Shown here one piece after another: positions 1 through 5,849 of a DNA stretch of 64,000 nt (position 1 is its first letter; each line of letters starts with the position of its first letter). A program made the position numbers and the translations under genes. The notes below the pieces were generated by a model, which did no database searches, had not been told where the DNA came from, and saw only the letters and a program-made list of their open reading frames with translations. Origin of the DNA: Niastella populi (lineage in GTDB: Bacteria > Bacteroidota > Bacteroidia > Chitinophagales > Chitinophagaceae); NCBI RefSeq assembly GCF_002078015.1, contig NZ_LWBP01000123.1, forward strand, positions 93,222 through 157,221. Reading direction: 5' to 3'.

Positions 1-1844
1 ACGATAAACCGGATATTGCTGTATCCAACGCTACCGGCAAAACACTGTCGGTATTCCGCAACAGCAGTGCGTCAGGCACTATAGCGCTGGACGCAAAAAT
101 CGATTACACGGTTACCGGTATGCCCACCAATATTTCCATTGCCGATATGGACGGTGATACCAAACCCGACATTGCCCTGGGCGATGCAACCAATTCGTCA
201 TTCGTCGTATTTAAAAACAACAGCACCAGCGGCGCTATCGATTTTACCGGTATCACTTTTACCGCAGACATGAGAGCAAATTATATTGTCATAACCGATT
301 TTGACGGGGATGGCAAGAATGATGTAGCCATAGCCGACATCAACTCCAACGCCCTACAGGTATTACGGAACATTACCGGCGAGCCGGAGATCACTTCATT
401 TACGCCACAGGAAGGCGATGGCACTACTACCGTTACCATTACCGGAAAGAATTTCAATAACGTTACCAGTGTAAGTTTTGGCGGAACGCCTGCAGCTTCC
501 TTCATCGTTCATTCATCAACCAGTATTACCGCAATACCCGCCGCTGCCGGCAGCGATGGCAGTGTAGGTGTTACTACGTTGTTGGGATCGGCCTCCAAGA
601 GTTCCTTTAACTTCTTAACGCCGCCAACCATTACCGGCTTTACGCCTTCATATGGTTCAACAGGCGGAACAGTAACCATCAATGGCACCAACTTCCGCGG
701 TGTGACCGAAGTTACGCTGGGCGGTACAAAAGCCACTGTTCAATTTATCAATACCTCAGGCACCAGTATGCAGGTCACCATCCGCAATGGAGCCACAGGC
801 GACGTTGTGGTAAAAACGTTAGATGGCACCGCTTCCAGGCCGGGCTTTACGTATTATGACAAACCCACCATCACCTCATTTACGCCCGCCAGCGGACATT
901 ATGGAGATACCATCCTTATTACCGGAACCAATTTCTCCGGTTTGCAAAATGTAACGTTCGGCGGATATGTTTCCATCTATAGAAATGCCGTTTCAAATAC
1001 CACCATAAAAGCCGTAGTAGGCACAGGGGCAACAGGCGACGTACTGGTAAAAACACCGGGCGGAACCGCTGCCATGGCCGGTTTTATCTGGCTGCCGCCG
1101 GCGCCGGTCATTACTTCGTTTACCCCCACTTCAGGAATAGCAGGCACCGTGGTTACTATTACCGGCGACAATTTCACGGGCGCTATGGATGTACAATTCG
1201 GCGGCGTTGCTGCTACTTATACTATTGTCAATTCAACAACTATAACCGCAGCCATCACAACAGGCGCTACGGGCGACGTGTCGGTAACCGGGCCAGGCGG
1301 TACCGGTACCCTGGCAGGATTTACCTTTATTCCGCCGGCGCCAGCGATCACCAGCGTTAATCCATTGACCGCATTTACCGGTGATACGATAACCATTACG
1401 GGCCTTCATTTCTCCAATACTACCCACGTTAGTTTTGGCGGAACGGCGGCCGCTTCGTTCACAGTGGTTTCACCCAATGAAATAACCGCAGTTGTAGGTG
1501 CCGGCAACACAGGAAATGTAGCTGTAACAACACCCGGTGGCACAGCAACACAGGCCGGTTTTGTATTTAAGGAACCGCCGCTGATCGTTTTGCCAACCGG
1601 CTTAACCGTGTTTCCCAATCCAAACCGGAACCGGAGCATGTTCTATGTGCAACACCCGGTGGCGGCAAACGACTGCTGGCTGCGCGTTGTTGATATGAAT
1701 GGAAGGGTGATAACTGCAGTGAAAATAGCTGCGGGTACTTATCGCAACCAGGTATTATTATCATCGCCGTTGAAATTGGGTTATTATTATATTGGCCTGC
1801 ATGGCGCCGGTATACATAAATACACGACAATGATGGTTAGATAA
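1..1844 (+). CDS. Secreted FG-GAP/VCBS and IPT/TIG repeat protein with T9SS sorting domain (5' truncated)
   Basis: The reading frame is open from base 3, so the gene starts before the window and only its C-terminal part is seen. Visible parts in order: FG-GAP/VCBS-type calcium-binding repeats (motifs DMDGDTKPDIALGD and DFDGDGKNDVAIAD); five IPT/TIG immunoglobulin-like domains of about 80 residues, each starting with I-T-S/G-F/V-T/N-P and carrying T-I-T/N-G-x-N/H-F; and a C-terminal domain of about 80 residues beginning VFPNPN, typical of type A sorting signals for the Bacteroidota type IX secretion system. I infer export by T9SS and display on the surface or release, with a binding or adhesive role. 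No catalytic domain is visible. The gene converges on the next one across a shared terminator. Confidence 0.85.
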   Translation, partial: DKPDIAVSNATGKTLSVFRNSSASGTIALDAKIDYTVTGMPTNISIADMDGDTKPDIALGDATNSSFVVFKNNSTSGAIDFTGITFTADMRANYIVITDFDGDGKNDVAIADINSNALQVLRNITGEPEITSFTPQEGDGTTTVTITGKNFNNVTSVSFGGTPAASFIVHSSTSITAIPAAAGSDGSVGVTTLLGSASKSSFNFLTPPTITGFTPSYGSTGGTVTINGTNFRGVTEVTLGGTKATVQFINTSGTSMQVTIRNGATGDVVVKTLDGTASRPGFTYYDKPTITSFTPASGHYGDTILITGTNFSGLQNVTFGGYVSIYRNAVSNTTIKAVVGTGATGDVLVKTPGGTAAMAGFIWLPPAPVITSFTPTSGIAGTVVTITGDNFTGAMDVQFGGVAATYTIVNSTTITAAITTGATGDVSVTGPGGTGTLAGFTFIPPAPAITSVNPLTAFTGDTITITGLHFSNTTHVSFGGTAAASFTVVSPNEITAVVGAGNTGNVAVTTPGGTATQAGFVFKEPPLIVLPTGLTVFPNPNRNRSMFYVQHPVAANDCWLRVVDMNGRVITAVKIAAGTYRNQVLLSSPLKLGYYYIGLHGAGIHKYTTMMVR

Positions 1845-1863
1845 AAGCAATTATTCCCAAAAG

Positions 1864-1893
1864 AAAAAGGATCGTCAACAGCGATCCTTTTTT
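1864..1893. terminator. Bidirectional Rho-independent terminator
   Basis: A perfect 10-bp stem AAAAGGATCG / CGATCCTTTT with a 7-base loop lies between two convergent genes. It is followed by T-rich sequence on the plus strand, and its A-rich left arm gives T residues on the minus strand. Confidence 0.75.
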
Positions 1894-1905
1894 GCTTTTT
1901 TACGA

Positions 1906-2553
1906 TCATTTTCCCATCCCCTCCAATGTTCCATCGGGCCCTACCACTACCGGCGATTTACGCCAACCGATATGGGTAGGCAATTCATCGATCGGGTATA
2001 CATTATCCCGGTTGGCATTGGACAAATTATCGACTTCAAGGTGGCCCAGGTCGAGGCCGAAAGATCGTTCGCCTAATAAATTATATAATGCGCCATAAGC
2101 CAGTTCCAGGAAACGCGCGGCATTGTCATCGCCGCATAGCGGGTGATATACGATAACATGCGCCAGTTCGGTATCATTACCATCAAAGGAAAAACTGAAT
2201 TCCGCCGGGTCTACCCCCGCCTCACCCATTTGTTTCTCCAGTAAAAATTCAACCGGCATGGGTTCTTCCAGCGCAGTTATGCTCCAGCCGGGTATTTCGG
2301 GTGCGGTGGCAACAAACAAATCCACCTTTTTAAAATGCATCGCTCTGCCATTCACAGTAATGGTAAGGCGGGCGATGCCTTTTTCAGGCAATGCCATGCT
2401 ATACTCAAAGAACTTATAATAAGCGCGCAAATGGGCGTTCAGTTCATGAAGCCAGTATGATCTTTCTTTTTTCGATTTATTGTTCAGATCGAGATACTCT
2501 TTATTGTTCCGTTTGAACCACTCCCAGAAATGGCGCTTTGGCAGTTTACTCAT
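1906..2553 (-). CDS. Hypothetical protein, 215 aa
   Basis: I do not recognise a family. The protein is soluble and acidic with no signal peptide or membrane segment. The N-terminus is basic (MSKLPKRHFWEWFKRNNKEY) and an amphipathic helical stretch follows. The middle contains FSFDGNDTELAHVIVYHPLC, and the C-terminus has DNVYPIDELPTHIGWRKSP. It shares the minus strand with the gene at 2627-3196, but a strong terminator separates them, so it is probably transcribed on its own. The ATG at 2553 gives the longest natural frame. Confidence 0.6.
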   Translation of the reverse strand: MSKLPKRHFWEWFKRNNKEYLDLNNKSKKERSYWLHELNAHLRAYYKFFEYSMALPEKGIARLTITVNGRAMHFKKVDLFVATAPEIPGWSITALEEPMPVEFLLEKQMGEAGVDPAEFSFSFDGNDTELAHVIVYHPLCGDDNAARFLELAYGALYNLLGERSFGLDLGHLEVDNLSNANRDNVYPIDELPTHIGWRKSPVVVGPDGTLEGMGK

Positions 2554-2580
2554 ATACCCTTTTTAAAATTGCTTAAAAAC

Positions 2581-2615
2581 GGGATCACATTCCGGCCAGG
2601 CCGGAATGTGATCCC
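2581..2615 (-). terminator. Rho-independent terminator of the 2627-3196 gene
   Basis: A perfect 17-bp inverted repeat (arms start GGGATCACATTCC) with a minimal loop. On the minus strand it is followed by GTTTTTAAG. It lies 11 bp past the stop of the upstream minus-strand gene. Confidence 0.8.
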
Positions 2616-2626
2616 TTGTAAAAGCA

Positions 2627-3196
2627 TTACAAAGATACTTGCAATATTCCTTCATTTTTCGGAACATCGGTTGCAATAGCGGTGATCTTACTTCCAGCCA
2701 GCAGGTTGTTAGCCTGGGTGGCAAGATATGTAAAATCCATTCCGTTTTCGTCTGGTTCGGCATTACCGGTTTCCAGTAACGTGCCATCGGCAGCAGATAT
2801 CTCTACCCGTACGCTCACTACCCGAAAATCATCTATTGCACGAATAACGATCTTATCGCCAACGGTGCCTTTATAATTACGCGTAGTGATGCTTTTTACA
2901 ATGGGCGGAGACATACAATCTTCCAACGCTCTGCTATACACGTTTTGCCGGGGTTTCAGCGCAGCGGCATAGGCTTCTGCCATGCTTTTATCTGCGCGAT
3001 TGATCACTGCCCTTGCATATCGTGATGCAATAAGGAATTTCTCCTGAGTTTCGGCCTGCGCAGCAGTTGCTTCTCCTTTCCTGCCTTTAGGCGCTTTAGC
3101 TACTACTGTTTTACCCTGCCACTCGCGAAATACGAGTTCTTTCCCAAGGGTTCCTTTCAATTTGCCAGTAATAACGCTGTTATTTGAATGTGCCAT
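2627..3196 (-). CDS. Hypothetical DUF6266-like protein with internal repeat, 189 aa
   Basis: A soluble protein of unknown role. The N-terminal half (GKLKGTLGKELVFREWQGK, then a helical stretch AQAETQEKFLIASRYARAVI) resembles small Bacteroidota proteins of the DUF6266 type; this is by eye and uncertain. A second copy of the strand-turn-strand motif occurs around residues 112-134 (NYKGTVGDKIVIRAIDDFRV), so the protein looks internally duplicated (K-G-T-L/V-G-K/D-x-L/I-V-F/I-R in both). The C-terminal part looks beta-rich. No signal peptide is present. It has its own terminator downstream and a long, repeat-rich non-coding region upstream. Confidence 0.6.
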   Translation of the reverse strand: MAHSNNSVITGKLKGTLGKELVFREWQGKTVVAKAPKGRKGEATAAQAETQEKFLIASRYARAVINRADKSMAEAYAAALKPRQNVYSRALEDCMSPPIVKSITTRNYKGTVGDKIVIRAIDDFRVVSVRVEISAADGTLLETGNAEPDENGMDFTYLATQANNLLAGSKITAIATDVPKNEGILQVSL

Positions 3197-3356
3197 AAAC
3201 TAAAATTTTAAAAGTTAAAGATTTTGTGAACGTCTGTCAATCGCTGCCGCGGAGAAGGTTCCCGGGTTCGCTCTTCCCGGTAGCCCTGAGCGAAACTCCT
3301 TTGGCGTTGATTGATGACTCAAATGTATAGCAGATCACAGCCTCATTTTTCAAAAA

Positions 3357-3493
3357 TGTGACGGTGTTTACTCCTTGATGTGACGGGCTTCGGAAACTGG
3401 TGTGACGAACCGCATTTTCTCCCCGGAAAGAGATTTTCTGATGTGACGAGCGTCGAATATCGGTGTGACGAACGTATGAAAACGGTGTGATGA
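3357..3493 (+). repeat. Six phased TGTGACGA-type repeats (22-bp spacing)
   Basis: Octamer starts: 3357 (TGTGACGG), 3379 (TGTGACGG), 3401 (TGTGACGA), 3442 (TGTGACGA), 3464 (TGTGACGA) and 3486 (TGTGATGA). Four of the five intervals are exactly 22 bp; the 3401-3442 interval is 41 bp. The units also tend to end in GG just before the next octamer. LytTR-family regulators are known to bind direct repeats about two helical turns apart, and the next gene encodes a LytTR domain, so these are candidate binding sites. This role is inferred. Confidence 0.7.
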
Positions 3494-3577
3494 ATCGCGC
3501 TGGAACCTCGGTTTCTCCTCTTTGGTCCTCTTTGCTTCCTCGAAACCACCTCAATAGGTCCCCGGGGGCCGAGGCAC

Positions 3578-3608
3578 CAATGAGGTAGCATTAAGGTCGC
3601 ATTAAGGT
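3578..3608 (+). repeat. 11-bp direct repeats (GCATTAAGGT)
   Basis: GCATTAAGGT occurs at 3588-3597 and again at 3599-3608, an 11-bp period. A degenerate CAATGAGGT precedes the first copy one turn earlier. GGTGTCTCACACC (GGTGT/ACACC arms) follows at once. The repeats are one helical turn apart and end about 100 bp before the LytTR start, so they may be an operator. Confidence 0.55.
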
Positions 3609-3705
3609 GTCTCACACCACCGGATGCGTAACATAAACACAACCGAAAGTTTAATTAATATTTTCTTTTTAAATTGTAATCCTGTAACCTCAAAGCTTAT
3701 TCGTT

Positions 3706-4026
3706 ATGCTACACCCCTTATTTGTATGGCAGAACAAAAAACTGAAAAGTGTTAATCCCGAAGATGTGATGTGTCTTGTTACGGAAGGGAATTACACGAA
3801 GATCGTTCTTTCAAATAAAACCTATCACATGGTGCGGTCGAGCCTTTCAACGGCATTGAAAAGTCTTCCTGCCAATATGTTTATCAAAACACATCGTGCA
3901 TATGCTGCTTCCATTCTTTTTATAGATAATATAACCCGCGATCATTTAACCGTGGGCGGAGAAATCATTCCCATTGGCAGGCAATTTTACCAGGGAGTGA
4001 TTAAGAAGTTGCATATTATTGAGTGA
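3706..4026 (+). CDS. Stand-alone LytTR DNA-binding domain protein, 106 aa
   Basis: Almost the whole protein is a LytTR DNA-binding domain: EDVMCLVTEGNYTKIVLSNK, the R-S-S-L loop, FIKTHRAYAAS and the final helix QFYQGVIKKLHIIE fit the family. No receiver domain precedes it, unlike AlgR/LytR response regulators, so input must come from another domain or from protein abundance. The upstream non-coding region carries an array of 22-bp-spaced repeats that could be its own binding sites. No kinase gene is adjacent. The ATG at 3706 starts directly at the domain. Confidence 0.85.
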   Translation: MLHPLFVWQNKKLKSVNPEDVMCLVTEGNYTKIVLSNKTYHMVRSSLSTALKSLPANMFIKTHRAYAASILFIDNITRDHLTVGGEIIPIGRQFYQGVIKKLHIIE

Positions 4027-4041
4027 GAGAGCATTTGGAAA

Positions 4042-4515
4042 TTACATCAGTTTATAAACAAACTCTTCAATCACCTGATTTCGTGCCAATGCAAATCCGC
4101 GATCGGTGCCGGTCATGACAAACCCGCACTTCTCCAGCACCCGTTGCGAACCGGCATTATCAAATGCAGCGTGCCCGAAAATCGGCCGCGTAATTTCCAG
4201 GTTCAAAAATTCATTAAGCGCCCTGGTGGCAATACCCTGTCCCCAATATTTTTTGTCGATCCAATAGGTGATCTCCGCATGACCATCCATTTCATATTTG
4301 GCCACACTGCCAACAATGCTTTCGTTTAGCCATATCGTTCGCATGTTAATGGTTGGATCGCTGAGAAACTTCTTATACTTTTCTATATAAGCATTTTTAT
4401 CGTCATAGCCCTTCGACATAAAACCGGCCATGAAAACAGCTTCCTCATCAATTTGAAACTGAAATAACTGTTCGAGGTCGGCAATTTCGGTTTTACGAAG
4501 TTGTAGATCAGCCAT
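4042..4515 (-). CDS. GNAT family N-acetyltransferase (RimJ/RimL-like)
   Basis: The protein fits Gcn5-related acetyltransferases of the RimJ/RimL subgroup at 157 aa, a normal length. The acetyl-CoA-binding segment WGQGIATRALNEFL (around residue 90-105) matches the Q/R-x-x-G-x-G/A signature, and the following FDNAGSQRVLEKCGF is the typical motif B. The substrate, a protein N-terminus or a small amine, cannot be read from sequence. It converges on the LytTR gene with a 15-bp gap and is 12 bp downstream of the small membrane protein gene at 4528-4812, so those two may share a transcript. Confidence 0.85.
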   Translation of the reverse strand: MADLQLRKTEIADLEQLFQFQIDEEAVFMAGFMSKGYDDKNAYIEKYKKFLSDPTINMRTIWLNESIVGSVAKYEMDGHAEITYWIDKKYWGQGIATRALNEFLNLEITRPIFGHAAFDNAGSQRVLEKCGFVMTGTDRGFALARNQVIEEFVYKLM

Positions 4516-4527
4516 CGCGAAAAGGTT

Positions 4528-4812
4528 TTACCTATTAACGATCATCACCATACAGGTAACTAATACCAACGTATGAATGATGCCAACAATATAGTGTTTT
4601 TTATTACCACCGATGGCAAGATAAAAGCTACGGGCCATCAATGCAATAATAATCCAGAATGCTATAAATGCAGCCATAATACCAAAACCCGGCACACAGG
4701 GCCCGCCCGGACTGAGCTTATGTAAAAAGATAACCGCCGCTATAGCGGTTTGACCATTCACCCGGTTCAAAAAAACAATCGCAAAAAGGAAAATTATCAG
4801 CAGCCTGTTCAT
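4528..4812 (-). CDS. Small membrane protein, 94 aa
   Basis: Three hydrophobic stretches are visible: an N-terminal signal-like segment (LLIIFLFAIVFLNRVNGQ), a central one (IMAAFIAFWIIIALMARSF) and a C-terminal one (VGIIHTLVLVTCMVMIV). The family is not recognised. It faces the DUF2784 gene across a 137-bp spacer that holds two TACAGGTAA direct repeats and a TAAGATG/CATCTTA inverted repeat, a possible shared operator. Confidence 0.6.
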   Translation of the reverse strand: MNRLLIIFLFAIVFLNRVNGQTAIAAVIFLHKLSPGGPCVPGFGIMAAFIAFWIIIALMARSFYLAIGGNKKHYIVGIIHTLVLVTCMVMIVNR

Positions 4813-4828
4813 CCTGTTAATTTAAGGG

Positions 4829-4886
4829 TACAGGTAATAAGATGCCGGTGCGGTGAAAATCCACATCTTACCGGTGATACAGGTAA
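4829..4886. promoter_or_regulatory. Direct and inverted repeats between divergent membrane-protein genes
   Basis: TACAGGTAA occurs at 4829-4837 and 4878-4886, bracketing an inverted repeat TAAGATG (4838-4844) / CATCTTA (4864-4870). The symmetric layout between divergent genes suggests an operator; no regulator is identified. Confidence 0.3.
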
Positions 4887-4949
4887 CGAGGATATGTGCT
4901 GCACTCTGTTATAAATTCAGTAAATTACCATATATCTCAATGCCAGGTC

Positions 4950-5324
4950 ATGTGGTATCAGTTCCTGAATATTTTCTTCTTTGTATTCCACACACTTTTT
5001 ACGCTGTTCAACATAACAGGCTGGCTATTTCGTGCAACCAGGAAATGGAACCTGGTCACCCTGTCATTGACCGCCTTTTCCTGGTTTGTACTGGGCATCT
5101 GGTTCGGTTGGGGGTATTGCCTTTGTACCGACTGGCACTGGGACGTACGGGAACGCCTGGGCTATCACGATCAGCAAAATTCCTACATCCACTTCCTGCT
5201 TTTACAACTCACCGGTATCAACTTCAACGAAACACTCGTAAACAATGTTACGCTCGTTGTTTTTCTAATTAGTGTGATCATGAGCATCTGGCTTAATATC
5301 AGAGACAGAAAGCGAAAGAGATAA
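4950..5324 (+). CDS. DUF2784 family membrane protein
   Basis: I chose the ATG at 4950 (MWYQFLNIFFFVF) because the first membrane segment starts there. The upstream extension to 4896 adds an unlikely leader. About 124 aa with three to four hydrophobic helices: 4-25, 32-55 and a C-terminal LVVFLISVIMSIWL. The conserved DUF2784 segment YCLCTDWHWDVRERLGY lies in the middle. The family's function is unknown; it is an inner-membrane protein by sequence. The C-terminus is strongly basic (RDRKRKR), consistent with a cytosolic end. Confidence 0.75.
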   Translation: MWYQFLNIFFFVFHTLFTLFNITGWLFRATRKWNLVTLSLTAFSWFVLGIWFGWGYCLCTDWHWDVRERLGYHDQQNSYIHFLLLQLTGINFNETLVNNVTLVVFLISVIMSIWLNIRDRKRKR

Positions 5325-5439
5325 AGTTTACGAAATCGATTGCGTAAAGGTTTCCATAATATAATCCATCTTTTTAATAACAATTTCTATTGACCGGCGC
5401 CTATATAAATGTAAGATTTGCTACGAATACAGCCGTAAG

Positions 5440-5579
5440 CCGTAAGCTGTAAGCAAATACAGAATACAGCTGAAAGCTGTAAGTCTATAGCAAATACAGA
5501 AAACGCGGAACGCATGCAATTGCTTTTCAGTCCCGAATAAAAGAACCATAAACCAAAAACAATAAACCATAAACTGAAA
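5440..5579 (+). repeat. Dispersed intergenic repeat, copy 1
   Basis: A 140-bp element starting CCGTAAGCTG and ending AACCATAAACTGAAA, nearly identical to 5599-5738 (159-bp offset). Its two main modules, GCAAATACAGAATACAGCTG and CGAATAAAAGAACCATAAAC, recur in the opposite orientation around 22780-22890. Confidence 0.85.
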
Positions 5580-5598
5580 TACAGCTGCAAGCTTCAAG

Positions 5599-5738
5599 CC
5601 GTAAGCTGCAAGCAAATACAGAATACAGCTGAAAGCTGTAAGTCTATAGCAAATACAGAAAACGCGGAACGCATGCAATTGCTTTTCAGTCCCGAATAAA
5701 AGAACCATAAACCAAAAACAATAAACCATAAACTGAAA
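5599..5738 (+). repeat. Dispersed intergenic repeat, copy 2
   Basis: The second copy of the 5440-5579 element, differing at very few positions (for example GCTGCAAGC instead of GCTGTAAGC). A further partial module GTCCCGAATAAAAGAAC follows at 5746-5762. Confidence 0.85.
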
Positions 5739-5758
5739 GCCGCGAGTCCCGAATAAAA

Positions 5759-5845
5759 GAACTATGAACAATGAACTGTGAACTATGAACTGTGAACTAT
5801 GAACTGAGAACTGAACAACTGAACAACTGAATAACTGAACAACTA
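5759..5845 (+). repeat. Short tandem words GAACTRT / GAACAACT
   Basis: Short near-repeats of GAACTATGAACTGT followed by CTGAACAACTGAACAACTGAATAACTG run up to the GH2 start. The same CTGAATAACTGAATAAC word reappears at 12184-12266 after the DUF5107 gene. Confidence 0.7.
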
Positions 5846-5849
5846 AGAA

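Larger units (their letters stand above)
3197..3705. other. 509-bp structured non-coding region upstream of the LytTR gene
   Basis: No convincing gene is present. The region holds three periodic elements: six TGTGACGA-type octamers at 3357-3493, two TCCTCTTTG copies 10 bp apart at 3516-3534, and 11-bp direct repeats around 3578-3608. Overlapping minus-strand frames have repetitive, low-quality translations caused by these repeats. I infer a regulatory region shared by the divergent genes at 3196 (minus) and 3706 (plus). Confidence 0.6.
5325..5849. other. 525-bp repeat-rich intergenic region
   Basis: No gene is supported. The region consists of a 140-bp direct duplication (5440-5579 and 5599-5738) and a block of GAACTATGAACTGTGAACT / CTGAACAACTGAA words ending just before the GH2 start. 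The minus-strand frames here are duplicated low-complexity translations and are not proteins. Confidence 0.8.

Noticed and set aside
3357..3493. CRISPR-like array
   Set aside because: The conserved core is only 8 bp, the intervals are too short for spacers and no cas gene is near.
3237..3642. Overlapping minus-strand open frames of about 100 aa
   Set aside because: Their translations are repetitive because of the 22-bp array, frames overlap each other, and no family features appear; the region is better read as regulatory.
4841..4880. String resembling part of a cobalamin riboswitch (GCCGGTGCGGTGAAAATCC)
   Set aside because: The rest of the B12-box core is missing and neither neighbour is a B12-related gene.
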